Positions 8,691 to 17,353 of a DNA stretch of 64,000 nt are shown here, piece after piece. Source of the DNA: Planctomycetota bacterium (GTDB lineage Bacteria > Planctomycetota > UBA1135 > GCA-002686595); contig JAJDEW010000086.1 in assembly GCA_029259595.1 (NCBI GenBank), positions 1 through 64,000 of the forward strand, written 5' to 3'. The stretch's first letter is position 1. Each line of letters opens with the position of its first letter. A program made the position numbers and the translations under genes. The notes below the pieces were generated by a model. It searched no databases. It was given only the letters and a program-made list of their open reading frames with translations, and was not told where the DNA came from.

Positions 8691-11207
8691 TCAGAGCTTC
8701 ACGCCGTACTTGGCCTTGTGCTCGCGCTTGGCCTGGGTGACCCACTTGTCCTTGCGAATGCGCTGGACGGTCGTCCCGATCTTCTCGGCCAGCTCCTCGA
8801 GCTCGGGCTTCTCCAGCCGCACGAGGTCCACGTAGCTGTGGATCCCGAGCCGGTTCAGCTTCTTCTCGAGCACGGGCCCCACGCCGTTCAGGGCCTTCAG
8901 GTCGTCCTTCTCGACGCCACGGGCGGGCATGTCCGGAGCTGAAGCCGCGGGCTTGGCCGTCTTCGTCGTCTTGGTCGCCTTGGCGGCCTTCTCCCCCGCC
9001 GCCTGGGCGCGCTCGAGCTTCGCCTCGAGGGACTTCAGGCGCGTCGTGAGGTTGCGGCGCTCGCCCTCGAGCTCCTTCACCTGCTTGTCCCGCTGCTTGA
9101 CCGCCGTCTCGAGGTCCGCCGCCGCCTTCTGCGTGCGGTCGATCTTCAGCTGAACCTCCTTGTGGGAATTCGAGATCGCCGCGAACTGACTCTTCTGGGA
9201 GGCGAGTTCCTTCGTGCGCTCGTCGAGCGTCGACTGGACCTTCTCGAGCTTGGCCGTCGTCCGCTCCAGCGTCCGCTCCTGCTTCTCGACGTCACGCCCG
9301 CGCTCACCGAGGTCCTTCTCGCGCTGGCGTAGCTCGGCCTCCAGCTTGCTCAGGCTCTGCTGGAGCTCCTCGATGCGGCGTTCGCGGACCGAGAGCATGT
9401 CCTTGTGCTCGCCGGAGAGTTCGGCGCGCAGCGTGCGCTCCGCCTCCTGGTGACGCTTGATCTCCTCGACCAGTTCGGACTCCTTCGCTTCCAGCCGGGC
9501 CGGGAGCACGGAGAGCTCCGCCAGACGCTCCTCGCGACCCTTCAAGGCCTCTTCGAGCTCGGCGATGCGGCGGTTCATCGCTTCGGAGCGCGCCTCGCGA
9601 ACCGCCAACTCCTCCTTCTGCTCCGCGCCGAGGGAAGCGCGCAGCTCGCGCTCGGCCGCCTGGTGACGCTTCATCTCCTCGACCAGCTCGGCCTCCTTGT
9701 CCGCCAAGCGCTCGGGGAGCGAGGTGAGCCCGTCCAGACGCCCCTGGAGGCGGGCGATCTCCTGCTCGCGCTTCGCGACGATGCCGTCGCGGTCGACGAG
9801 GAGCGCCTCGAGCTGGTCCAGCTCGACCTTCTTCTCCTCCATCGCGGCCGTGAACTTGTCGGCCGCTCCCGCCACCAGACGCTCGCGTTCGGCCCGGGCC
9901 TCCTCCTGCTCTTCTGCGAGGCGCGCCTCCGCGCTCGCCAGGCGGCCGGGAACGGGCTCGAGATCGCGCAGGCGTTGCTCGAGCGCGTGGATCGTCCGCC
10001 CCAGCTCCTCGATGCGCGTGTCGCGCTCGCCGATCACGTCCTTCAGCGCGTCTTCACCGGTCGCGAGTCGCTGCATCTCGTCGGCGTGCTCGGCCGCCAG
10101 CCGCTCGCGCTCGTTCACGAGCCGCTCTTCGGACTCGCGCAGGCGTTGCGGGAAGGGCTCGAGCTCGCGCACGCGCTCTTCCAGCTCCTGGATGGTGCCC
10201 GTCAAGTCTCCCGCGCGTCCTTCTCCGCGGGCGAGGTCCTTCTCGAGACCCTCGCGCTCGGCGAGCACGCGCTGCAGCTCTTCCGCGTGGGACGCAACGA
10301 GCTCCTCGCGCTCGGCCACCCGCTCACGCGCGGCCTCCTCGACCTTGGACTCCCAGGCGACCTCGATCGCATGGATCCGTTCTTCGGCTTCGTGTTCCTT
10401 CGCGACCAGGCGGGCCTCGAGCGCTTCCACGCGCGCAGGGTAGGGCGAGAGCTCCTCGACCTTCTCGCGCAGGTTCGCGGTCGTCTCGCGATTGCGAGCC
10501 AAGAGCGCATCCAGCTCGCCCTTGTCCTTGCGCAGACCTTCCATCTCCATGAGACGCTGCGCCAGCTCGTCGGCCTCTTCCTGCGTCTCCTTCAGACGCC
10601 GCGCAAGCTCGGCGGCCTTGCCTTCGCTGGTTGCCAGCGCTTCCTTGACCGCTGCGAAGGTTTCTTCCGCCTTCGCCACCTCGTCGGTGAGCTCCTCGCC
10701 GCGCACCTGGGCGTCGGCCAGCTCACGATCGCGCAGCGCGAGCTCGCGCTCGAGGCGCTCCCGTTCGTTGCGCTCTCGATCGAGGTCATCGCCCACCGTG
10801 CCCCGCGCCTTCAGGGCCGCGAGCGTCTCCGCCTTCGAACGATCGAGGGCCTTCTGGAGCGCAGCCTTTTCCGCCCCGGTCTGCTGCAGCTCGCGATCGC
10901 GCTGGGCCAGGTTGCGCTGAACCGTCTCGAGGCGTGCGTCGTGCCCCCCCAGCTCGGTCGACAGACGCTCGATCTCAGCCTGCAGACCGTCGAACTTCTC
11001 CTGGTTCGAACGCATCTTGATCGAGCCCTCGTTGAGGGCCCGAATCGCCTTCTCGCGGTCGGTCTCGGCCAGGTGGAGCCGGCGCTCGAAGCGCAGGATC
11101 ATCGTGCGCTTTTCGACCCCGTGGGTGATGCGGTGCAAGAGCCACCCAACGAGGGCACCCCCGGCGGCGAGGCCCCCACTCGTCAGAACGTCATAGAGAA
11201 GCGTCAT
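8691..11207 (-). CDS. Membrane-anchored long coiled-coil protein with C-terminal helix-hairpin-helix domain
   Basis: 838 residues. An N-terminal hydrophobic segment (LTSGGLAAGGALVGWLL, about 8-26) is likely one membrane anchor. Residues about 35-750 are nearly continuous heptad-rich coiled coil, dominated by Glu, Leu, Arg and Ala, with repeated REERL- and ELEERVRELEPFPQRL-like units. An Ala/Lys/Thr linker precedes a C-terminal HhH-type domain with LNGVGPVLEKKLNRLGI, often a nucleic-acid or protein-binding module. The ATG at 11207 has GGAG about 10 bp upstream; a GTG at 11249 would add 14 residues. It is divergent from the pseudo-GGDEF/MamK-like pair, so a structural partnership is possible but unproven. 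Confidence 0.88.
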   Translation of the reverse strand: MTLLYDVLTSGGLAAGGALVGWLLHRITHGVEKRTMILRFERRLHLAETDREKAIRALNEGSIKMRSNQEKFDGLQAEIERLSTELGGHDARLETVQRNLAQRDRELQQTGAEKAALQKALDRSKAETLAALKARGTVGDDLDRERNERERLERELALRDRELADAQVRGEELTDEVAKAEETFAAVKEALATSEGKAAELARRLKETQEEADELAQRLMEMEGLRKDKGELDALLARNRETTANLREKVEELSPYPARVEALEARLVAKEHEAEERIHAIEVAWESKVEEAARERVAEREELVASHAEELQRVLAEREGLEKDLARGEGRAGDLTGTIQELEERVRELEPFPQRLRESEERLVNERERLAAEHADEMQRLATGEDALKDVIGERDTRIEELGRTIHALEQRLRDLEPVPGRLASAEARLAEEQEEARAERERLVAGAADKFTAAMEEKKVELDQLEALLVDRDGIVAKREQEIARLQGRLDGLTSLPERLADKEAELVEEMKRHQAAERELRASLGAEQKEELAVREARSEAMNRRIAELEEALKGREERLAELSVLPARLEAKESELVEEIKRHQEAERTLRAELSGEHKDMLSVRERRIEELQQSLSKLEAELRQREKDLGERGRDVEKQERTLERTTAKLEKVQSTLDERTKELASQKSQFAAISNSHKEVQLKIDRTQKAAADLETAVKQRDKQVKELEGERRNLTTRLKSLEAKLERAQAAGEKAAKATKTTKTAKPAASAPDMPARGVEKDDLKALNGVGPVLEKKLNRLGIHSYVDLVRLEKPELEELAEKIGTTVQRIRKDKWVTQAKREHKAKYGVKL

Positions 11208-11487
11208 GGCTTCGTCGGTCTCCAGCCAAAGTTTCCCGGGTGGCGGCACCGAGTTTTAAGGCCGCCCTCCGGTCGCCGCCAGCATGGAGGCGGGTTCCGC
11301 CCGAGAAAGCCGGGAGTAACAAAGGAAACCCCGGCTAAAGACCGCCCGCGCGGGGTGTCGACGACGGTGCCACGGTTCAACGCGCCGAGTCTTCCTTGGC
11401 CCTGTCCAGGGGCCAGGCAGGCTCCGCAGCGCAGCGGCCGACGCCCGAATCCAGAACCCGTTGCCGGCCCTCCCCGGGCCGCCCTCG

Positions 11488-12498
11488 ATGACCCCGACCG
11501 CGAGCCCCTCCAACACAAAGCCCGGGAAGCAACGCCTCTCGACGCTCCAGATGCTGCACCTCATGCGGCTGGAGGTCGGGAAAGCGCTGCGTCATGCTTA
11601 CCCGATCAGCTGCGTGGTCATCGGGCTCGACGGCTTCGGTGAGGCGGAGGCCGGTCACAGAAAGCACCTGATGCCGGAGATCTTCCGGCAGCTCAAGGAA
11701 GTGACCTTCGAAGAGAAGGTCGAGGGGCTCGGCATCTTCACCGAGCAGTACGTGCTGGCGACGTTCCCCCACGTCAATCCCGATCAACTGGCGGAGATCG
11801 CGAAGGCGATGCTGTTGCGTGCGGGACGCGTCGAGAACCCGAGCGCCTTCGCAAAAGGGCCGCTGACGCTGAGCGTCGGGATCGCCCACAACCTGCACCA
11901 GGGCGACATCACCTTCGAGAGTCTGGTCGAGGAAGCGGAGACCGGGATGGGTCTCGCCCAGGCCGGTGGCGGCAACCGCTACATCCAGGCCAACGAAGTC
12001 GAGAGCGAGATCGATCGTCTCAAGGAAGAGCTCGACGCGCAGATCCAGACGATCGCCAAGTCGCAGGAAGAGTTCTTCCAGACGCAGGCTGACCTCGAGA
12101 ACGACTGGAGCAAGAACCTCATCAACCTGACGCTGGAGCTGTTCAAGCGCGAGCCCGAGCAGACCGAGGGCATGCTGCGGCTGCAGAAGGAGGTCATCGC
12201 CATGATCACGCAAGAGGTCAAGGCGTGGCGCAGCAACTCGAACGTCCAGAAGATGCTCGCCGGAATGGGCGAGATCGACCGCCTGGAACGGCGTGTCGCA
12301 AAACTGACACACAGCCTCGGTGTCACCGAGGAAGAACTGAAGCGCGTCGCGGCGATGAAGAACATCGACGTCGGAATCGCGTCCCTCTACCGCAACGTCC
12401 AAGGCCTCAACGGCGAAGACGACGGACGGAAGGTGGAGATGTTGAAAGACATCTTCGAAGCGAACCTTGCTCTCAAGAACGAGATCGCCTCGAAGTGA
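11488..12498 (+). CDS. Degenerate GGDEF-domain protein with C-terminal coiled coil
   Basis: 336 residues. Residues about 20-170 follow the diguanylate cyclase (GGDEF) fold: MRLEVGKALRHAYPISCVVIGLD-like first strand, a second strand, then LTLSVGIAH and AETGMGLAQAGGGNRYI near the end. The catalytic loop is FTEQY instead of GGDEF, so cyclase activity is not expected. Residues about 175-336 are heptad-rich and probably a coiled coil. It ends 37 bp before the MamK-like actin gene on the same strand, so the two are probably co-transcribed. The ATG at 11488 is preferred over an upstream TTG at 11461. A role as a regulator or adaptor of the filament is inference. Confidence 0.8.
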   Translation: MTPTASPSNTKPGKQRLSTLQMLHLMRLEVGKALRHAYPISCVVIGLDGFGEAEAGHRKHLMPEIFRQLKEVTFEEKVEGLGIFTEQYVLATFPHVNPDQLAEIAKAMLLRAGRVENPSAFAKGPLTLSVGIAHNLHQGDITFESLVEEAETGMGLAQAGGGNRYIQANEVESEIDRLKEELDAQIQTIAKSQEEFFQTQADLENDWSKNLINLTLELFKREPEQTEGMLRLQKEVIAMITQEVKAWRSNSNVQKMLAGMGEIDRLERRVAKLTHSLGVTEEELKRVAAMKNIDVGIASLYRNVQGLNGEDDGRKVEMLKDIFEANLALKNEIASK

Positions 12499-12535
12499 TG
12501 TAGGGATAGGCAAGTCACACCATTTAGAGCACCCA

Positions 12536-13762
12536 ATGAGCAAGTCCAAGAAACACCACACACACACGGAGCATGCCGAGCCTCATTCCGAGCACTCGGA
12601 CTCCTTCGATACGGCGACCGAGTTCACGGAGACGCCCTCCGATTCGAGCCCGTCCGCGACGTCGAGCGCCAGCACCAGCGGCGCTACGGCCACGGTCACC
12701 AAGGAAACGACCACCGGTCGGATCGCCCCCGAGAAGCCCGAGGGCGTCTTGTACCTGGGCATCGACCTCGGCACGTCCCGCACGTCGGTGTCCGCCAGCA
12801 ACGGCGTTCGCGAGACGGTCGCGTCCTTCGTCGGCTATCCGAAGGACGTCGTGGCCCGCAAGCTCCTGAAGACGGATGTTCTCTTCGGCGACGACGCCGT
12901 GAAGAATCGTCTGGCCCTGCGCTTCTACCGCCCGCTCGAGCACGGCGTGCTCAAGTGCAGCGAGTCCTCGGAGAACCACGACGAGAACCTGCAGGCCGCG
13001 CGTGACCTGATCGCCGAGATCATCCGTCGCGCCAAGCCGCGCAAGGACGAGCTGATCTACGCCGTCATCGGGGCCCCGGCCCAGGCTTCCATCAACAACA
13101 AGGAAGCGATGGTCAAGGCCGCGCGCGAGTCCGTCGACTCCGTCATGATCTGCTCCGAGCCCTTCTCCGTCGCCTACGGCCTCGACATGCTCGACGACGT
13201 CCTCGTCATCGACATCGGCGCCGGCACCACCGACCTCTGCCGGATGCACGGCACGATGCCGGAAGAGTCCGACCAGATCACGATCACCCACGCCGGTGAC
13301 TGGATCGACAACCGGCTCGCCGAGCTCCTGCTCGAGGCCTACCCCGAGACGCAGTTCACCATCCAGATGGTGAAGAACATCAAGGAGCGCTTCGCCTCGG
13401 TCGCCGACCAGATGGAGCCCGCGATCGTCAACCTGCCCGTCAACGGCAAGCCGACGGAATTCGACGTCTCGAAGCAGCTGCGCGACGCCGCGCAGGGCAT
13501 CGTCGGTCCGATCGTCGAAGGACTCGCGAGCCTGATCTCGAGCTTCGACCCGGAATTCCAGGTCCGCCTGAAGGAGCGCGTGCTCCTCGCCGGCGGTGGT
13601 AGCCAGATCCGCGGCCTGGACAGCGCGATCGAGCGCGAGATGCACAACCGTCTCGGCACCGGCAAGGTCATCCGCATCGAAGAGCCGATCTACGGCGGCG
13701 CCAACGGCGCCCTCAAGATCGCTCACGACATGCCCGGCGACTTCTGGGAAAAGCTGAAGTAG
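12536..13762 (+). CDS. MamK-like bacterial actin (actin/Hsp70 ATPase fold)
   Basis: 408 residues. About 70 N-terminal residues are His/Ser/Thr-rich and low-complexity. The rest matches the MamK magnetosome actin closely along its length: GIDLGTSRTSVSASNG (phosphate-1, Asp77), FVGYPKD, LFGDDA, YRPLEHGV, SEPFSVAYG (Glu208), VIDIGAGTTDLC (phosphate-2, Asp226), RMHGTMP and VLLAGGGSQIRGL (adenosine motif, about 349-361). Glu208 and Asp226 are 18 residues apart, like the Glu143/Asp161 pair I recall for MamK. It is expected to polymerise with ATP in the cytoplasm. No other mam gene is visible. The ATG has only a weak ribosome binding site. Confidence 0.9.
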   Translation: MSKSKKHHTHTEHAEPHSEHSDSFDTATEFTETPSDSSPSATSSASTSGATATVTKETTTGRIAPEKPEGVLYLGIDLGTSRTSVSASNGVRETVASFVGYPKDVVARKLLKTDVLFGDDAVKNRLALRFYRPLEHGVLKCSESSENHDENLQAARDLIAEIIRRAKPRKDELIYAVIGAPAQASINNKEAMVKAARESVDSVMICSEPFSVAYGLDMLDDVLVIDIGAGTTDLCRMHGTMPEESDQITITHAGDWIDNRLAELLLEAYPETQFTIQMVKNIKERFASVADQMEPAIVNLPVNGKPTEFDVSKQLRDAAQGIVGPIVEGLASLISSFDPEFQVRLKERVLLAGGGSQIRGLDSAIEREMHNRLGTGKVIRIEEPIYGGANGALKIAHDMPGDFWEKLK

Positions 13763-13773
13763 ACCTGGTACGA

Positions 13774-13799
13774 GCGCGCGCGTCGTCAGACGTGCGCGC
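13774..13799 (+). terminator. Strong hairpin downstream of the MamK-like gene
   Basis: An 11-bp stem with one G-U pair (GCGCGCGCGTC / GACGTGCGCGC) closes a GTCA loop, starting 12 bp after the stop codon. No T-run follows, so it is either a weak intrinsic terminator or an mRNA 3'-end stabiliser. Confidence 0.45.
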
Positions 13800-13887
13800 C
13801 CTCTGCAGCCATTGGGGCTCGATCGGCCCGGCGTTCGCTGAAAGGCGGAGGTCGGGCCGACTTCGTGGTCTGGTAGATTGTCGCGCG

Positions 13888-15615
13888 ATGCGCTGGCTGC
13901 CCCTCGTCCTCGTTTTGTTCTCGGCCGCTTCCTGCGACGCAAGCTCGTCCCCGCCGGCCGTGCGCAACGCGCTGATCATCACGCTCGACACGACGCGCGC
14001 CGACGCCCTGTCGCACGCCGGTGGGCCACCGGGCGTCACGCCCGCGCTCGATCGCCTCGCGTCCGAGGGGCTCGCCTACCGCGAGGCGCGCACGGTCACC
14101 CCGCTGACGCTGCCGTCCCACAGTTCGATGTTCACGGGGCTCTACCCGCCCCGGCACACCGTGCGGGACAACAACGCGAGCTTGCCCACGAGCGCCGTGA
14201 CGCTCGCGGAGCGCGCCTCCGAGTCCGGATTCGACACGGCGGCCTTCGTGGCTTCGATCGCGCTGGAGAGTCGCGGAGGCCTCCGGCAAGGCTTCGCCGT
14301 CTACGACCAGCCCGAGCCGCCGCGCTTCCAGGAGAGCCCTCAGTACGGCGAGCGCTCGGCCGAACTGGTCACCGCACGCGCCCTTTCGTGGCTCGCGAAC
14401 CGCGCCACCGACGGCCCGTTCCTCCTCTGGGTGCACTACTTCGACCCGCATTATCCCTACGCGCCTCCTGCCGAGCTGGCGGGGACGGCGGGCGGCAACG
14501 CCTACCTGGGCGAGGTGGCGGCGGTCGACCGAGCCATCGGGAGCTTGCTGGAACGCTTTCGGGCCGCCGGCGCGCTGGACCAGACGTTGGTCGTCGTCGT
14601 CGGCGACCACGGCGAAGCGCTCGGCGACCACGGCGAGCTCACGCACGGAGCCTTCTGCTACGACTCCACGCTGCGCGTGCCGTTTCTCCTGCGCTATCCT
14701 GACGGCTGGCGCGCTGGCGAGACGAGTACGGCGGTCGTCTCCGTTGCCGACGTTGCGCCGACGGTGGCCGAGGCGCTCGGCCTCGCCCCGCTCTCCGACG
14801 TCGACGGAACGAGCCTTTGGCGTCGCAGCGACGACCCTTCTCGCGGCGTGTACTTCGAGTCGCTCTACGGGCGCATCCACTACGGCTGGAGTCCGCTCGT
14901 CGGCTGGCTCGATGCTCGCGGCAAGTACGTGCACAGCTCCGAGCCGCAGCTGTTCGATCCGCGCACCGACCCGGGCGAGACCCGCGACCGGCTCGGCGAG
15001 CAACCTGAAGCGAGCCGCCCGTACCGCGCGGCGATCGAGACGCTCCTGGCACGCCCGCCGCTGACCAGTTCGAGCTCGCGAGCCGAGCTCGGCGGAGCAC
15101 GCGCGCTGGAGCTCGCCGCGCTCGGCTACGCCTCCGGACCGGAGCAGGCCGGGGTCCACGACCCGCTCGCCACGGAGGACCGGCCCGCTCCACATCGACG
15201 CATCGACGAGGCGCGCCGCTTTCACGCCGCGCAGGCTCACGGAGTCGAAGGCCGGCTCGCGGAGGCGATCGCGGGCTACGAGAGCGTCCTCGCGGAGAAC
15301 CCGTTGCACACGAGCGCGCTCTACGAGCTCGGTCAGGCCTACCGCAACGCCGACCGCTGCGAGGACGCCATCGAACCCCTGCGGCGGACGATCGCGCTCG
15401 GCGACGACTGGTTCGGACCCCACTTCAACCTGGCCAGCTGCCTCGCAAGGCTCGGACGCGACGACGAGGCGATCGAGAGTTACGAGCAAACGCTCGCGCT
15501 GCACGCCGATCTGACCGTGGCCTACGACGAGCTGATCGGGCTCCTGGAGCGTCGAGCGGCGGCCGGAGATGCCGAACGGGCCCAGGAGCTGCGCGCCCTA
15601 CGCCCGCTGGATTGA
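13888..15615 (+). CDS. Sulfatase-like lipoprotein with C-terminal TPR domain
   Basis: 575 residues. Lipoprotein signal LVLFSAASC, then a sulfatase-like catalytic domain: LIITLDTTRAD (Asp34), PLTLPSHSSMFTGLYP with Thr74 in place of the Cys/Ser nucleophile and His in place of Arg, and VVGDHGEALGDHGE (Asp240 and His241). The C-terminal part from about 441 to 560 has three TPR units, the clearest being SALYELGQAYRNADRCEDAIEPLRRTIAL. As in the gene at 4519, the formylglycine signature is missing, so the substrate is open. The ATG at 13888 gives the signal peptide. It converges on the VCBS/UnbV gene with only 10 bp between stops. Confidence 0.88.
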   Translation: MRWLPLVLVLFSAASCDASSSPPAVRNALIITLDTTRADALSHAGGPPGVTPALDRLASEGLAYREARTVTPLTLPSHSSMFTGLYPPRHTVRDNNASLPTSAVTLAERASESGFDTAAFVASIALESRGGLRQGFAVYDQPEPPRFQESPQYGERSAELVTARALSWLANRATDGPFLLWVHYFDPHYPYAPPAELAGTAGGNAYLGEVAAVDRAIGSLLERFRAAGALDQTLVVVVGDHGEALGDHGELTHGAFCYDSTLRVPFLLRYPDGWRAGETSTAVVSVADVAPTVAEALGLAPLSDVDGTSLWRRSDDPSRGVYFESLYGRIHYGWSPLVGWLDARGKYVHSSEPQLFDPRTDPGETRDRLGEQPEASRPYRAAIETLLARPPLTSSSSRAELGGARALELAALGYASGPEQAGVHDPLATEDRPAPHRRIDEARRFHAAQAHGVEGRLAEAIAGYESVLAENPLHTSALYELGQAYRNADRCEDAIEPLRRTIALGDDWFGPHFNLASCLARLGRDDEAIESYEQTLALHADLTVAYDELIGLLERRAAAGDAERAQELRALRPLD

Positions 15616-15625
15616 GGGCGTTCGC

Positions 15626-17353
15626 TCAGTCCTGACGCAGGACGATCGTCGCCCCCGCCGGGCCGAGGTCGGCGGCCTCGAACGGACCGTGCTCGGTCTT
15701 CGTGCCGTCGGGCCAGGTGATGCGGACGGCATCGATGCGCTCGGCAGGGCCGAGGCCGAAGTGCAGGCGCGGATCGTCGCTGGAAAGGAAGCTGACCCCG
15801 GTACCGGGCAACCGCAGGTGCACACGCTCGCCCACGACGACCTCGACGCGCGCGCCGATCGCCGCGCGGTTCGCGCCGCGGCCCTCGAGCCGAAGCAGCA
15901 CCGAGCGCCCGGCGAGCCGCGAGTCGTTGCGCAGGAGGGTCGGGGGCACGTCCAGATTCCCGATCAAGATGTCGAGATCGCCGTCGTTGTCCACGTCCCC
16001 GACGGCGGATCCGCGGCTCGACTCCGCGCTGCGAAAGCCCGGGCCGGCCTGCTCCGATACGTCCTCGAAGCGTCCGTCACCCGTGTTCTCGAACAGCTGG
16101 TTCGTCTGCCGGTACCGCGAGCTCAGGGGATAGTCGTCGACCTGCGGGTAGACGTGACCGTTCACCGCGTAGAGGTCGAGGTCGCCATCGTGGTCGAAGT
16201 CCGCGAAGCCGCAGCCCCAACCGAGGCTGGCGTGGGTCGGCATCTGCAAGCGGGCCTGGCTCGAGACGTCCCGGAAGTAGCCGCCCTTCTCGCCGCGGTA
16301 GAGCGTGAAGTAGTCGTCGGAGAAGTTCGTGATGAAGAGGTCGGGCAGAAGATCCGCGTCGAAGTCGCCCAGCGCGACGCCCATGCCTGCCTGGGGCAGC
16401 CCGTTCTTGCTGAGGGCGACGGTCGAGCGCACGGCGCGCTCCTCGAAGCGTCCGTCGACATTGCGCCAGAGGTGGTTGGCCTGGCTGTCGTTCGCCACGT
16501 AGACGTCGACCTGGCCGTCCTGGTCGTAATCGAAGGCCACGCACTGGAAGCCATAGGCCGCGACGCCGTCGATGCCGACCTCGGCCGAGGCGTCGACGTA
16601 GGTGCCGTCGCCCGCGTTTCGATAGAAGCGGTCGACCGCGGGCGGCAACCCGCGCGGTCCGAACATCACGACCAGCCCGTGGAAGTCGTCGCGCAGGTTG
16701 CGGGCCAGGACGTCGTCGTAGTCGAAGTCGATGTGGTTCACGACGTAGAGGTCGAGGTCGCCGTCTCGATCGACGTCCAGCAGGCAGGCACCCGTGCTCC
16801 AGCGCGGATCGCCGAGGCCCGCGTGCGCGGTGTCGTCCTCGAAGCCCGCGTGTACGCCGGCGCGGGAACCTTGGTTGCGATAGAAGACGTTCGGGCCGTG
16901 GTTCGACAGGTAGAGATCGGTCCAGCCATCGCCGTCGAAGTCCGCCGCACGGACGCCCATCGTCCAGCGCTCGTCCCCCAGTCCGGCCTGGGTGGTGGCG
17001 TCCTCGAAGCCTCCCACGCCGTCGTTCTGGAAGAAGCCGTCGCGCGGGCGCGGGCCGGCCTGCTCGCCGCGCTCGAGCGCGTGCGTCGAGCCGTTCGCGA
17101 AGTAGGCGTCGAGGTCACCGTCCCCGTCCGCATCGAAGAGCGCCACCCCACCGCCGAGCGTCTCGGTGATGAAGGGCTTCGCTTGGGTGCCGTTCGTGGG
17201 CTGGAACGCGAGCCCCGCCTCGAGCGCCACGTCGACGAAGACGAAGGGGCCCTGGGCGGGCGTGGCCTCCGGCGCTGGGGCACCGTCCTCGCCACAACCC
17301 GAGACGAAGAGCGCGAGCAGAGCGGGCAGCCAGCCGGCCCGAGGTCGGCTCAC
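15626..17353 (-). CDS. VCBS/FG-GAP repeat lipoprotein with ASPIC/UnbV domain
   Basis: 575 residues starting at GTG 17353, which gives a short lipoprotein signal (LLALFVSGC). At least six FG-GAP/VCBS calcium-binding repeats follow the pattern DxDGDGDLDxY, for example ALFDADGDGDLDAYFANG, AADFDGDGWTDLYLSN and VAFDYDQDGQVDVYVAND, forming a probable beta propeller. The C-terminus has an ASPIC/UnbV domain ending in VRITWPDGTK. The start overlaps the stop of the TPR gene by 4 bp (GTGA), indicating translational coupling. Such pairs with TPR proteins are frequent in Planctomycetota and Acidobacteriota and are usually extracytoplasmic; their exact task is unknown. Confidence 0.9.
   Translation of the reverse strand: MSRPRAGWLPALLALFVSGCGEDGAPAPEATPAQGPFVFVDVALEAGLAFQPTNGTQAKPFITETLGGGVALFDADGDGDLDAYFANGSTHALERGEQAGPRPRDGFFQNDGVGGFEDATTQAGLGDERWTMGVRAADFDGDGWTDLYLSNHGPNVFYRNQGSRAGVHAGFEDDTAHAGLGDPRWSTGACLLDVDRDGDLDLYVVNHIDFDYDDVLARNLRDDFHGLVVMFGPRGLPPAVDRFYRNAGDGTYVDASAEVGIDGVAAYGFQCVAFDYDQDGQVDVYVANDSQANHLWRNVDGRFEERAVRSTVALSKNGLPQAGMGVALGDFDADLLPDLFITNFSDDYFTLYRGEKGGYFRDVSSQARLQMPTHASLGWGCGFADFDHDGDLDLYAVNGHVYPQVDDYPLSSRYRQTNQLFENTGDGRFEDVSEQAGPGFRSAESSRGSAVGDVDNDGDLDILIGNLDVPPTLLRNDSRLAGRSVLLRLEGRGANRAAIGARVEVVVGERVHLRLPGTGVSFLSSDDPRLHFGLGPAERIDAVRITWPDGTKTEHGPFEAADLGPAGATIVLRQD

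Noticed and set aside
12536-13762. Magnetosome island call based on the MamK-like gene
   Set aside because: No mamA, B, E, M, O, P or Q homolog is in the window, and the gene neighbourhood differs, so magnetosome formation cannot be claimed.
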